Assembly (NCBI RefSeq): GCF_030816505.1
Contig: NZ_JAUSYB010000002.1
Location: forward strand, 65,824-129,823
Source: Microbacterium sp. W4I20
GTDB taxonomy: Bacteria > Actinomycetota > Actinomycetes > Actinomycetales > Microbacteriaceae
DNA length: 64,000 nt
Direction: 5' to 3'
In this document: piece after piece, positions 24,116 through 32,634 of the stretch
How positions within the stretch are numbered: the first letter of the stretch is position 1
How the letters are laid out: every line of letters starts with the position of its first letter
Made by a program: the position numbers and the translations under genes
The notes under the pieces: model-generated
Databases searched by the model: none
What the model was told of the DNA's origin: nothing
What the model saw: the letters and a program-made list of their open reading frames with translations, nothing else

Positions 24116-24724
24116 TTACGGCACCCGAGAGCCTGATGTCTTCTCGCTGAGGAACTCGGATGAGAGGGATGTGTTCACGTATGTCGGTTCGAGCGCGCCA
24201 CCGGAAACCGGGATAAGCCAGACGACTGGCAGCGGGACGATATTTGCGCTGCCGTTGAGCACGCCGACGTATGTGTACTGGACTGTTCCTGAGGCACCTG
24301 GAGCTGGTGCCGCCCCTACTCGGGTCCAGCCGCTGAGCGAGCGCTCTTCCAGGCGGTAGTCTGCTGGCTCGGGAACGCCGTTGCCCGGCCCCCATTGCAC
24401 GGTCACTGTGATGAGTCCCGATCGGTAGGTCCCGGGGGGGACGATATCGCCGGTGTTCGCGTCGAAAGCGTTGAAGCCCACGTTCTGGCCGGTGTTGACC
24501 TGTACTCGGTTCGGTTGCGTGATCGTCCAGGTTTGCACAGAAGTGCCTCCCTGCCACACGGAGAGCCCGCCGCCTGGTGCGGGCTGCGGTTCGGCAGTGC
24601 TCGCGGCCGCCAGCGGTGTGGATACCGCGACGGCGATGACTGGAACCGACCAGGCTGCGGCTTTCACGATTGTGCGACGAGCGATGGAATGCTGCTCCCG
24701 CTCAGGTTCTTCCAAAATGCCCAT
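24116..24724 (-). CDS. Tat-exported hypothetical protein
   Basis: This 202-residue protein starts at 24724 with GGGAG upstream. Its signal is ARRTIVKAAAWSVPVIAVAV followed by A-A-A-S, a Tat signal with RR at ~16-17 and a hydrophobic core. The mature part is Gly/Thr/Val-rich and beta-predicted, with little charge, like secreted Ig-like proteins. The signal is closely similar to that of the 35969 protein. The CCCAGGTGAATT element lies ~205 bp upstream. Likely surface or secreted; function unknown. Confidence 0.75.
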   Translation of the reverse strand: MGILEEPEREQHSIARRTIVKAAAWSVPVIAVAVSTPLAAASTAEPQPAPGGGLSVWQGGTSVQTWTITQPNRVQVNTGQNVGFNAFDANTGDIVPPGTYRSGLITVTVQWGPGNGVPEPADYRLEERSLSGWTRVGAAPAPGASGTVQYTYVGVLNGSANIVPLPVVWLIPVSGGALEPTYVNTSLSSEFLSEKTSGSRVP

Positions 24725-24928
24725 GATGAATCTCCCGTGGTGAGCGCACCGGCACCGCAATAGACGGATGCCGCGTGTCGATACGCTGACGTCATTGCGT
24801 GGTGGCTGCAGTTAGCGATGCATGCCGGGCGTGCGCGCTGGCGATCGTGACCGGCGCTAGCCCTCATTGACGCTAACAACGGGAGAGGTACGGCAACCTC
24901 GATTTCAAGGCAATCCACCCGGGTGAGA

Positions 24929-24940
24929 CCCAGGTGAATT
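24929..24940. promoter_or_regulatory. CCCAGGTGAATT element
   Basis: This 12-base sequence shares 11 bases (CCCAGGTGAAT) with the inverted repeat at 29143-29160. It is preceded by the palindrome CACCCGGGTG (24917-24926). It lies upstream of the Tat-exported protein gene at 24724. It may be an operator of one of the local regulators; this is inferred from the shared sequence only. Confidence 0.35.
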
Positions 24941-24951
24941 CAGGGCCGCTG

Positions 24952-25182
24952 TTAGGAGGCGAGGAGCTGGAGGGCTCTTCTGATGGTTTCGGCACTCGTT
25001 GTGAGGTCGTAGTGGTGAACGAACCCGTGGCTGTCTTCAACCGTCATGACCACCCTCACGTCCTCGCTGGTGACGGCGCCATGGTTGGTGGCGATGGTTG
25101 ACGGGCGCAAGTGAGTACCTATCTCGAATGTGGTCGGGAGTGTTGCCGAGCTTGGGCCGCCGTCCCCAGGCCGGCGGCCCAA
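24952..25182 (-). CDS. Small hypothetical protein
   Basis: The C-terminal 50 residues (TSEDVRVVMTVEDSHGFVHHY, then DLTTSAETIRRALQLLAS) read as a compact beta-alpha unit with good codon use. The first ~20 residues are less convincing, and an internal GTG or ATG start is possible. The 303-bp upstream gap holds two strong hairpins. No family recognised. Confidence 0.45.
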   Translation of the reverse strand: MGRRPGDGGPSSATLPTTFEIGTHLRPSTIATNHGAVTSEDVRVVMTVEDSHGFVHHYDLTTSAETIRRALQLLAS

Positions 25183-25235
25183 ATCTCATCCCCAGGCGGA
25201 GAGCTCGGGCCTCCCCACGAGGCGCCGAGCTCTCC
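25152..25235. terminator. Two adjacent strong hairpins, the first with a UCCCCAG loop
   Basis: TTGGGCCGCCG (25152) pairs with CGGCGGCCCAA (25172) around TCCCCAGGC. GGAGAGCTCGG (25198) pairs with CCGAGCTCTCC (25225) around an inner CCTC/GAGG. The pair lies downstream of the LuxR gene and overlaps the 5' end of the frame at 24952. It could be a double terminator or a small structured RNA. Confidence 0.5.
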
Positions 25236-25335
25236 GTTGCGCGCTCTCGCGGCACCCCCCTCCGGTGCGCGATGACGTGCTCTACCTATGAGACGCGGAA
25301 GGCCGCGTGTCATCACGCAACAGGGGGTGTGAATC

Positions 25336-25346
25336 GGGGGTGAATT
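25336..25346. promoter_or_regulatory. GGGGGTGAATT element
   Basis: GGGGGTGAATT shares GGTGAATT with the elements at 24929 and 29143 and lies upstream of the 24952 gene. Weak on its own; listed because of the repeated occurrence. Confidence 0.25.
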
Positions 25347-25485
25347 ACGAAAACGAGGCTCCCGGGCCACTCGAGATCCCCTGGCATTCCCGCCGCTCCC
25401 GCTCTCCCGTGTCTGACGGCGAATCGAGCCACCGGTCAGAAGTCCCGTGTCTGCGCAACATGCGTGAGCAAGTGGGACGTGGCAG

Positions 25486-27070
25486 CTAGAGAAGCCCCAG
25501 GTCATGCGCACGCGCCAGGGCTTCGTCACGATTGTTGACTCCAAGGCGACGGTAGAGAGCCTTGGCGTGAGTCTTCATGGTGTTCACGGACAGATGCTGC
25601 CGTGCGCCGATCTGGCGCAGGGTCAGCCCCTGGTCGAGCCCCTGGAGGACCAACACCTGTCGGGCGGTGAGCCCGGCCCGTTTCTGCGTTCGCCGGCAGT
25701 ATTTCTCGTCGGTCCGGCTCATCATCTTTTCCACCATCTTGCGGATCGTGTCTCGGGAGGGAGAGAGTGACGAGGGCCAGACCATTGGCCTGCGCGGCGG
25801 CTTCGAAGTCCGGAGACGAAATCGAGGCTTGAGGTTCTTCGCGCAGGAGACTTGTGGCTGTTTGCACGGCGAGTGCTTCCACACGCGTTCGGGTGGAGTA
25901 GCCGTCGCTGAGGGCAGCGGCGGCATAGCGAGAGGCCGCGTCGTAGTCCGCGGCGGCGAGTTCCACTCGCGCGCGCGCCACGCGGGTGACAGGGTGGTCT
26001 GCGCTGTTGGCCAGCACGTGTCGAGCGGGGTGCACGCGACCGAGGGAGAGCAAGAGATCGGACTCAGCCATCACGAGAAGGGGGCGGAGGGTGGTTCCTT
26101 CGACCAGCCACTCGGCGTACCGCTGTTGGTCTCGTCGCACGTTCTCGACGGCCCCGTGTCGATCGCCCCACGCGAGTGCGTACCGAGCGTGGGCATATGT
26201 GACCCCAGGTCCCCAACTCTGTTCAGCGTTGACGGGCTGATCGAGTCTGGCCAAGGCGGTTGCAGCCTCAGCCTGGTGGAGTTCTTCGGTGGCGACAAGG
26301 GCGCGGGCGATGTCCGCGGTGAGGGCGATCCGGGGTTTGAGCCAGCCGTGAGCGTGCGGGGACTCGTCGTGGCGCCGCAGCCAGGTGGCCGCCATGGTCA
26401 TGTCGCCCGCGAGGGCGAGGAAGAACGCGGATTTCCCCGCAGCGTCACGTTCCACGTGTTCTTTGCGGGCGTTGGGCCCGCGTTCATAGGCATCGCGAAG
26501 AGTGAGGAGCGCACCGGGGATATCGTCGGCGAGTCCTCGCGTGATTCCGGCCTGCAGGAGCGCCACGGGAAGGCGGGGAGAGATCAGGGCGGGTTGGTGT
26601 ACTCCTGCTATACGGCCGAGCCTTTCCAGTAGCTCAGCGAGCTGCGCGGCGCGCTTAAGACGCCCCCGCACGCGGAAAGCGATCATCCGTACGGCGATGA
26701 CGCTGAGGAGGCTGAGCGCTCTCGGCGATCGGGCGACCTCGTCGAGGACCACCAGGTCATCAAGGTCCGGTAACACGGCCTCTCCGAGCATCCGGTCAAC
26801 CTCGTCTGCTGCCACGTGCAGGCGAATATCTCGGATGGCCGCGGCGCGAGTGTCCTGAGCAAACGCTGGCAACGGGATCACCCGCAGAGCGTCGTCGAGC
26901 ACCTCGCGGAGATCGTCGAGGAGCATGGACCAGTGAGCCCCCACGAGCCCCACCGCTCGAGTCCAGTCCTCCATCGCGAGTGCTCCGCGCAGTTCCGCGA
27001 CTATCGCACTGGCTGGCGCCGGGTCATGTTCCGCTGAAGGGGCGCTAAGGAGTGAGGGTACGGTCTCCAT
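25486..27070 (-). pseudogene. LuxR-family regulator, split by a frameshift before its DNA-binding domain
   Basis: The gene starts at ATG 27070, with GAGGAGAG nine bases upstream, and reads a ~440-residue helical TPR/MalT-like region without a P-loop. At about 25772 coding character moves to another frame, which continues SPSRDTIRKMVEKMM. It ends with a complete LuxR helix-turn-helix: GLTARQVLVLQGLDQGLTLR, then QHLSVNTMKTHAKALYRRLG. The shift lies in a CT-rich tract (ACTCTCTCCCTCCC). In the sequenced state no DNA-binding protein would be made, unless slippage restores the frame. Confidence 0.8.
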
Positions 27071-27148
27071 GCTTGTTGCTCTCCTCAATAGGGTCGGCGC
27101 TCGGCAGCGGTTCGGGTACTGCGAGCTCGAAGGCGAAGAACGAGGGGT

Positions 27149-27373
27149 TCAGCGAATCGACAACCAGGTTTCTCGGTGGAGCGCGGGCGAATATTCCATA
27201 CTCCGCAGCCCGTCTCCTCGACTCAGTGATCTCGTCGCTCGGATCGCGAGCGCGACGCCGCCAGTGACAAGGGCGAGGAGCGCCGCGACATGAAGCCAGG
27301 TTATCTCGTAGCTGCTGGCGATGAGTTCCTCGGCCAGCTCCGCGCTCACTCGGAGCACGAAATCGCTTGTCAT
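27149..27373 (-). CDS. 74-residue single-TM protein
   Basis: The start at 27373 follows GGAGAGGAG. An acidic amphipathic N-terminus (SAELAEELIASSYEIT) precedes one TM (WLHVAALLALVTGGVALAIR) and a basic C-terminal part. It sits 79 bp upstream of the LuxR gene on the same strand, in a run of same-strand genes that may share a promoter. Function unknown. Confidence 0.55.
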   Translation of the reverse strand: MTSDFVLRVSAELAEELIASSYEITWLHVAALLALVTGGVALAIRATRSLSRGDGLRSMEYSPALHRETWLSIR

Positions 27374-27406
27374 CGAGATCTCCTCTCCATCGCAGGGAGC
27401 CAGCCG

Positions 27407-27832
27407 TCAGCGTCTGGGCGAGCGGAGGACGAGGCGCCCTCGAGCCTTCTTGACTTCCTGAGCCTCGGCGTCCCAGCGCACGCCGGTCACGCCACTCTCG
27501 AGCGTCACGCGTAGTGCAGACTCGACGCCCGTGATTGTTCCATGTCCCGGTATGCCGGCTTCGACGAAGTGACGCCACTCTGACGCTTGCCAGAGGACCC
27601 GCTTGCCCCACGGCGCCCATTGCACCGTCGCGATCGCGAGGTCATGGCGTTCCATCTGCTTCCCACAGGTTTTGCACGTCCATCGCGAGCCTGGACGGAC
27701 AGCCCAGGGCGTTTTCCCACTTCCCGGGGGGAAACCCTGACGGAGCCTCTCTGATGGTGATGAGACGACGGGGTCAGTTGATGGCACCGCGCCGAGGGCT
27801 GGTTCGCGAAGCGAACGTCGAGTCTTCGTCAT
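27407..27832 (-). CDS. Hypothetical protein with a CxxC zinc-ribbon-like motif
   Basis: This 141-residue protein has WTCKTCGKQMERHD, a C-x-x-C knuckle, at about residues 51-64. It is followed by TVQWAPWGKRVLWQASEWRH and a G-I-P-G-H-G-T-I-T-G segment. A second Cys pair is not present, so the motif may bind metal only as a dimer or be structural. It is basic overall. GAGGA lies five bases before the start. No family recognised; it ends 34 bp before the 27149-27373 gene. Confidence 0.55.
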   Translation of the reverse strand: MTKTRRSLREPALGAVPSTDPVVSSPSERLRQGFPPGSGKTPWAVRPGSRWTCKTCGKQMERHDLAIATVQWAPWGKRVLWQASEWRHFVEAGIPGHGTITGVESALRVTLESGVTGVRWDAEAQEVKKARGRLVLRSPRR

Positions 27833-27996
27833 GGCATCCTCGTATGTCGCGGGAAGAGACCTGGCAGTAGTGGACCTCCAGGCGGCATGCTGGCATGCGT
27901 TCGCCCAGCGCATCTCGGATGTCGGCTCATCCGCGACTTTATGCGTCAGGTGAGAGACAAAACCGTGCGGCTCGCGCGCCGAGAGCGGTCGGATGA

Positions 27997-28971
27997 CTAG
28001 GAGCGGGTCGTGAGGAGTGACGAGGCTCGTGAAGCGAGAGAGAGGATGGCCGGGGAGCCTGCGACGGGCTCAGAGAGGATGGTCCCCCCTCGGCTGACGA
28101 GAGCGGCTCCCGGATATGCAGAAAGCCGCAAGGATTCAGCAAGTGCCCACGCATTGAAGAGGCTGACTGCCGCGAGGTCAGGGTGTTCACTCCTGAACCT
28201 GGCTTCGTCGCCCGCTACAACAAGGAGCAGCCCGGCGTCGCCAGGCAGACGGGCGCGGAGGGAGTCGGCGTCGTTGAGCAAGGCCGTGCACGCCAGGCAA
28301 CCGGGCCGCACAGTGACGATCATGTGTGGATGCTCCTCGAGCATGTCGAGAAGCCGCACGGGTTCCTGATTGCTCGTCGTGAGGTACAGATCGGGTAGCG
28401 CGGTGCCGGTCAGTTGATTTCCAGGCACTGGTGGAGCGGGCGTGTCGGGAGCCGCGCGCGTTGAGTGCACGAGGGTCGTTGCGAGCGCGACGAGGAATGT
28501 CGCCACGATGATCCAGGCAGCGTCTCCCCCTTGGACCATGGCGACGGCAGGAATCAAGCCGTCGAAGCCACTCAAACCGAGGACTGTCGCTCCGAGTGCT
28601 GCTGCCGCCAGAAGTACGTTGCGCAGGACAATAGCGCGACTGATGGGGGAGTGAACGGCACCGAAGCATCCACAGTCGAAGCGATCTCCGCGGGCGAGCG
28701 CTCGTGCCGTAAGGAAGACGAACACGATGGTCGCAGCGGTCGTGGCGACGGCGGTGGCGGTGTATACCCACCCCGATGTGACGAGCAGCGAGATACCCAG
28801 CAGAATCTCCGCAAGCGGCAGCGCCAGCGAGACGGGCCGGCGGTGGAAGACGCGGGGGACGCCGAAGTTTTGGAGCGCGTCAAGGACGAGTTGTGGTCGA
28901 CGTAACTTCGAGAGCCCGGCAATGAGAAACACGGCCGCGAGGACAGCGGGAAAAACTGCGTAAGGCCACAT
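27997..28971 (-). CDS. MauE/DoxX-type membrane protein fused to a thioredoxin-like domain
   Basis: This 324-residue protein has a four-TM MauE-like N-terminal half with FDCGCFGAVHSP at ~98-109, a C-x-C signature for electron transfer in this group. The C-terminal cytoplasm- or envelope-facing domain has VTVRPGCLACTALL, a C-x-x-C redox site at ~224-227 inside a thioredoxin-like fold (LLVVAGDEARF and YPGAALVSRGG). MauE proteins help fold disulfide-rich proteins. Here it may serve the Tat-exported or Cys-bearing surface proteins nearby; that link is inferred. Confidence 0.8.
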   Translation of the reverse strand: MWPYAVFPAVLAAVFLIAGLSKLRRPQLVLDALQNFGVPRVFHRRPVSLALPLAEILLGISLLVTSGWVYTATAVATTAATIVFVFLTARALARGDRFDCGCFGAVHSPISRAIVLRNVLLAAAALGATVLGLSGFDGLIPAVAMVQGGDAAWIIVATFLVALATTLVHSTRAAPDTPAPPVPGNQLTGTALPDLYLTTSNQEPVRLLDMLEEHPHMIVTVRPGCLACTALLNDADSLRARLPGDAGLLLVVAGDEARFRSEHPDLAAVSLFNAWALAESLRLSAYPGAALVSRGGTILSEPVAGSPAILSLASRASSLLTTRS

Positions 28972-29142
28972 GCAAGATCCTCAGCTGTCCCACCGGTTCG
29001 TAGCCACGCCGGGTCTGGGTCTCCGGGAGGGCAACAGCTTCGGGAACGGCACAGTCCGACTCTCTCACAGCCTCCACGGATAGCGCTCTTCCATCTCGCA
29101 ATCAACGATAAGCATGCACATGGATGAATCATCTTCACCCTC

Positions 29143-29160
29143 GATTCACCCAGGTGAATC
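29143..29160. promoter_or_regulatory. Inverted repeat GATTCACC-CA-GGTGAATC
   Basis: An 8-bp inverted repeat with a 2-base spacer lies in the divergent promoter region between the MauE-like gene (28971) and the AraC gene (29414). A related half site (TTCACCC) lies just before it. The right arm with its flank matches the element at 24929. It is a candidate operator for a dimeric regulator. Nothing else is recognised in 28972-29413. Confidence 0.5.
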
Positions 29161-29413
29161 AGCGCCGATGACACTTTTTCGCCCGATCGTGTGACTAATC
29201 TGCTCAGTGGACAGCGGGCCGCACCTGACCCCCACGAGGGATCAAGTGCTGGTGTTCGGGGTTCCTCACCCTCTTCGGGGAGAGATCTGCTTCACCTGTA
29301 TTGCCTCGGGGGAGGGATGCGATGTGGTGGTCATTTGATGCGCTCGGCGCTCCGGCGCGACGCCCAGAGATGTCATTGCTGTTCAGGCGAGCGTCAACAG
29401 GGCGGTCAGCGAT

Positions 29414-30292
29414 ATGAAGAAGAGTCTGATCGAGCGGGGGGTCGCTCTCAGCGGATCGCAGGCGAAGGAATGGCTGCACACCCGGGGTTGGGATGCGACG
29501 GCTCAGAATCTTCATGTCTTCGCTGATGTGTTCGATGCGCCTCGTTTCGGGTATTCACGTACGTGGCTCGCAGCCGGCCAGTATGAACGCATCGGCACAG
29601 AGGAATCTTCTCGCGTCAGGGCGTTGCTACTCGTGGAAGGCAGCGCCGAACTCGGTCTTGACCATCAAATGTCGGACTTTGGGGTCGGCGACATGGCTCT
29701 CGTCGGCGGAGCGTCGCCGGTCGTGCTGTCCACCACCGCGCCGGTGGCGATCTATGAGATCGTCACGGACTACGACCGGATGGGTTTGGGGAGGTATGAC
29801 CTTCCGCCCACCTCAGGCCCTCACGCAACGTCACCCAACTATTGGCCGGCACTAGCAGGTCTCATCAATCAGGTGTTGGCGTCGTCCGTAACAGCAGAAG
29901 ACTTCGGTATTAGCAGCGTCCGAACTGCCGTCGACAACCTCCTGCTCGCCTCGCTGAAGGAATCGACGGCGATGTCGGCGCGAAAGAGGCTTGCAGAGGA
30001 GAACCATCTCCTGCGTCGGGCACGAGCGATCATCCAGGACGAGGCGCACTCGTCGGATCTGACCGTTGCGCGGCTCGCTGAACTGGTGCGGGTTTCTCGG
30101 GCGCACCTGCACCGCCTCTTCTCCGCGGATAACTCCACACCACTCGCGGAGATTCGTGCCGCACGGGTCGAGTTGGCACAGCTACATCTCGCGGAGGACA
30201 ACGGCCAGCAGGAATCAAACTTGCTCGAGGTCGCCCAACGGTCCGGATTCAAGACGGCCTCTGCTTTGCGCCGGGCACTCCGGCGGGCATGA
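29414..30292 (+). CDS. AraC-family transcriptional regulator
   Basis: This 292-residue protein has a cupin-like sensory half: FGYSRTWLAAGQYERIG, then RVRALLLVEGSAELGL and the strand FGVGDMALVGGASPVVL. The C-terminal AraC domain is at ~205-292, with LTVARLAELVRVSRAHLHRLF and a second helix in VAQRSGFKTASALRRALR. It ends in a four-base overlap (ATGA) with the next AraC gene, so the two are co-translated. It is divergent from the MauE-like gene and may control the 24-29 kb block through the inverted repeat at 29143. Confidence 0.88.
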   Translation: MKKSLIERGVALSGSQAKEWLHTRGWDATAQNLHVFADVFDAPRFGYSRTWLAAGQYERIGTEESSRVRALLLVEGSAELGLDHQMSDFGVGDMALVGGASPVVLSTTAPVAIYEIVTDYDRMGLGRYDLPPTSGPHATSPNYWPALAGLINQVLASSVTAEDFGISSVRTAVDNLLLASLKESTAMSARKRLAEENHLLRRARAIIQDEAHSSDLTVARLAELVRVSRAHLHRLFSADNSTPLAEIRAARVELAQLHLAEDNGQQESNLLEVAQRSGFKTASALRRALRRA

Positions 30293-31266
30293 GGGTCAAA
30301 CCCGGTACCATCCGAGACCCCGGTGACGCACCCCCGCGCTCTGTTGCGCAACCGCATGCGTCTACGAACTCGTTGAACGCTCTTCACGTGCGTGCCACGG
30401 ACCTGAGGACTCATGGGGTCCGTTGCCTCGACGACGATGCTGTGTGGGCCAGTAAACAGAACATTGGGCAAAGCGTTCTTCTCTCCCTCGAGGCCGCTGG
30501 GTCCGTAGAAGTCGTGCTCAGCACGCCGGTTGCCCACCCTCACCACGCAGCGTTCGTCTTCGTGCTCGCTAAAGGCCTGCAGCGAAGAACCGGAGGGCAG
30601 TCCTCGCGCACCGTCGTGATGAAGAGCAACCTCATGATTGCCCCTTTGGGAGCTAACTCGACGTTGCGCTTCGCCGGCCGCTGGCAGCTGATCGTCGCGC
30701 TCGTGCCGCGTTCTCCTCTCACAGCACTGGCTCCGAGGTTGCCGGAGAGTGCTCGCACGTTTACGGATCGGCGACTGCTCGATCGCACCCTGCAGCAGTT
30801 CCTCGAGATGTTGCTACAGGACTCGTCTGAGGTGTCGCGCGGCGAGGAGATTGCCCTCGAGCGGGTGATCTCAGAATTGTGCGGGGCGGTACTCCGGGAC
30901 CGTAGCGCGCCCGCCGGCGAGGACTCACGGCGGGATCGTCTACGCGGTCGCGCTATGACTTTCATCGCCGAGCATTGCTCTGACCCTGAACTATCGCCGG
31001 CGCGGGTCGCACGTGAAGTCAACTCATCGCTCAGGCTGCTGCAGGAGGTGTTCTCGGAAGCGGGAAACGGAGTGGCCGGAGCGATCCGACGCGAGCGCGC
31101 CCACCTGGCGCGCTCGCGCCTCATCGATTTTCGCTACGACGCGGTCAGCATCGAACAGATTGCGCGGAGTTCTGGCTTTTCATCACCGATGAGCCTCCGT
31201 CGCGCCCTCGCGACAGCGTATGGCGCGACTCCGAGGGCCCTTCGGAAACGTCACCCGGAAGCTTGA
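30289..31266 (+). CDS. AraC-family regulator, paralog of the 7062 gene
   Basis: This 325-residue protein overlaps the preceding AraC gene by four bases. After a ~40-residue N-terminal extension it aligns end to end with the 7062-7958 protein. Shared features are VVALVPRSP-type strands, FTDRRLLDRTLQQFLEMLL and a C-terminal AraC domain (LSPARVAREVNSSLRLLQEV, VSIEQIARSSGFSSPMSLRR, TPRALRKR). Two overlapping AraC genes of different subfamilies in one transcript is uncommon and suggests a layered or heteromeric control circuit. Confidence 0.86.
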   Translation: MRVKPGTIRDPGDAPPRSVAQPHASTNSLNALHVRATDLRTHGVRCLDDDAVWASKQNIGQSVLLSLEAAGSVEVVLSTPVAHPHHAAFVFVLAKGLQRRTGGQSSRTVVMKSNLMIAPLGANSTLRFAGRWQLIVALVPRSPLTALAPRLPESARTFTDRRLLDRTLQQFLEMLLQDSSEVSRGEEIALERVISELCGAVLRDRSAPAGEDSRRDRLRGRAMTFIAEHCSDPELSPARVAREVNSSLRLLQEVFSEAGNGVAGAIRRERAHLARSRLIDFRYDAVSIEQIARSSGFSSPMSLRRALATAYGATPRALRKRHPEA

Positions 31267-31431
31267 GGGCCTCCTATCGTCGGGAGACATGAATGTCACC
31301 TGACGGCAATCGTATGATCTCCTCTTTCGGCCGAGGCCAGAGAATTGGCGGGCTCCCGCGTAAGGAACGGGCTTCGACTTCGTCTCGATAGGTGGAGGCC
31401 TTCACCTCCTTGGCGGTCGCCCAGGCCCGCC

Positions 31432-31466
31432 ACGCCTGGCGGGAGAAGCCCTCTCTCGCCAGGCGT
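31432..31466. terminator. Hairpin between the AraC pair and the small membrane protein gene
   Basis: ACGCCTGGCG and CGCCAGGCGT form a 10-bp perfect stem extended by GAG/CTC inside. It is 166 bp past the AraC stop and 38 bp before the next start, so it may terminate or attenuate. Confidence 0.55.
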
Positions 31467-31504
31467 CTCCGAGCTGGGTCGATGATTTTTCGGAAGAAGA
31501 CACC

Positions 31505-31810
31505 GTGGCTTCGTGGCTTGATCTTACTGACCTCTTCAACGTTCTCGGCCTGGCCGGAACAGTGCTTGCCGTCGCAAGTGCCGTAACAGCGGGCATAGCG
31601 TTCGCCATCGTCGGAGCTCCGTCTGGTGGCGGTGTAGCTACGGTCTGGTGGCTGGGATGTCTTGTTCTCAGTCTGTGCGCCGCCCTAGCCGGCGATTGGC
31701 TCCTTCCCGGGATCGCGGCCGCGGCGTTCCCTGCTTCGTTGACCCTGGCGGGCCTCGTCGGACTGCTTCGTGCTGGGTTGCCCCGACCTACAGTACGGGT
31801 GGCTCACTAA
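31505..31810 (+). CDS. Small three-TM membrane protein, copy 1
   Basis: This 101-residue protein (GTG start) is almost wholly hydrophobic. It is paralogous with the 32203-32634 protein: both have the order W-L-(D/N)-L-x-D, then LGLAGTVLAVASAVTAGIAF, G-A-P-S-G-G-G-V-A-T, a third segment (CLVLSLCAALAGDWLLPG) and a final L-V-G-L-L-R. The other copy has ~36 extra N-terminal residues. The conserved G-x-P-x-G-G-G loop between TMs is distinctive, but I know of no family. It converges on its paralog's gene cluster. Confidence 0.65.
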   Translation: MASWLDLTDLFNVLGLAGTVLAVASAVTAGIAFAIVGAPSGGGVATVWWLGCLVLSLCAALAGDWLLPGIAAAAFPASLTLAGLVGLLRAGLPRPTVRVAH

Positions 31811-31981
31811 CAGGCCTCGGAGCGGCAACCCCTGAAGCTGCCGCTCAACGCAAGACAACCGCGCTCTGATAGTTCGTCGCTCGCGCTTCGTGCTGACTCG
31901 GGCTGTGCCGGGCACCCTGTGAATGCAACGCCACTCCACCAACCGGCAGCGGGTGTGTAGTTCGGTACGCGGGGAGCGGGC

Positions 31982-32167
31982 TCAGACGAGAATGACCAGT
32001 GCCAAGGCAGTGAGTAAAAGCAGAGCCGCATCGAGCATCAGCACGATGTGCCAGCCGTTCTCTCGCGCAGTACGCCTGGTCACCGAGTCTCTCTCCGTGG
32101 CCGCTCGGGGGAAAGCAAGCGATATCGACGCGGCGATGATCGAGGCGACAGTCAACACAAGAACCAC
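31982..32167 (-). CDS. 61-residue two-TM protein
   Basis: From GTG 32167 the protein reads VVLVLTVASIIAASISLAF, a charged loop (ATERDSVTRRTARENGWH) and a second TM (IVLMLDAALLLLTALALVIL). It lies 35 bp after the 32203-32634 gene on the same strand and is probably the last gene of that operon. No ATG is available in frame, and the ribosome site (AAAGG) is weak. Function unknown. Confidence 0.5.
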   Translation of the reverse strand: MVLVLTVASIIAASISLAFPRAATERDSVTRRTARENGWHIVLMLDAALLLLTALALVILV

Positions 32168-32202
32168 GGCTATCGCGCCTTTCTCATGACACTTGACGAG
32201 TT

Positions 32203-32634
32203 CTAAGCCCGGCCGCTCGCTCCCTCGGGCTGACCGGTGCGCAGAGCAGGGCGCAGCAGGCCTACTAACCCGAGCGCTCGCCCCAAGAGCAGAGACAATG
32301 GAAGCGCTCCTACGGCATCGGCGGGCATGACCCAGTTCCCAATGACGAGGCCGCTGAACACACTCAAGGCGAGACAGATCAACCAACCAGCGGTCGCCAT
32401 TCCCCCGCCCGCGGGGGAGCCGAGGAAGGTGAAGGCGATCGCCGCGGTGAGGGCAGCTCCGACCGCAAGCACTGTACCCGCCATGCCGAGGAACGCGAAG
32501 GCGTCAAGAAGATTCAGCCAGAGGGCCATGTTCTTCTCACCCAAAGTGAACTGGTGCGGTGGCGTTGCCTCGGTCTCCCAGTTGATGCTCGGCAGCGTGA
32601 ATGTTGGTCGTTCCTGTGTGTCACCTTCATGCAT
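32203..32634 (-). CDS. Small three-TM membrane protein, copy 2
   Basis: This 143-residue protein has a polar N-terminus of ~36 residues (RPTFTLPSINWETEATPPHQ), and its hydrophobic body is paralogous to the 31505 protein: LGMAGTVLAVGAALTAAIAF, then G-S-P-A-G-G-G-M-A-T and CLALSVFSGLVIGNWVMP. Its start overlaps the end of the upstream gene by eight bases. The polar N-terminus may interact with a partner at the cytoplasmic face. Function unknown. Confidence 0.65.
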   Translation of the reverse strand: MHEGDTQERPTFTLPSINWETEATPPHQFTLGEKNMALWLNLLDAFAFLGMAGTVLAVGAALTAAIAFTFLGSPAGGGMATAGWLICLALSVFSGLVIGNWVMPADAVGALPLSLLLGRALGLVGLLRPALRTGQPEGASGRA

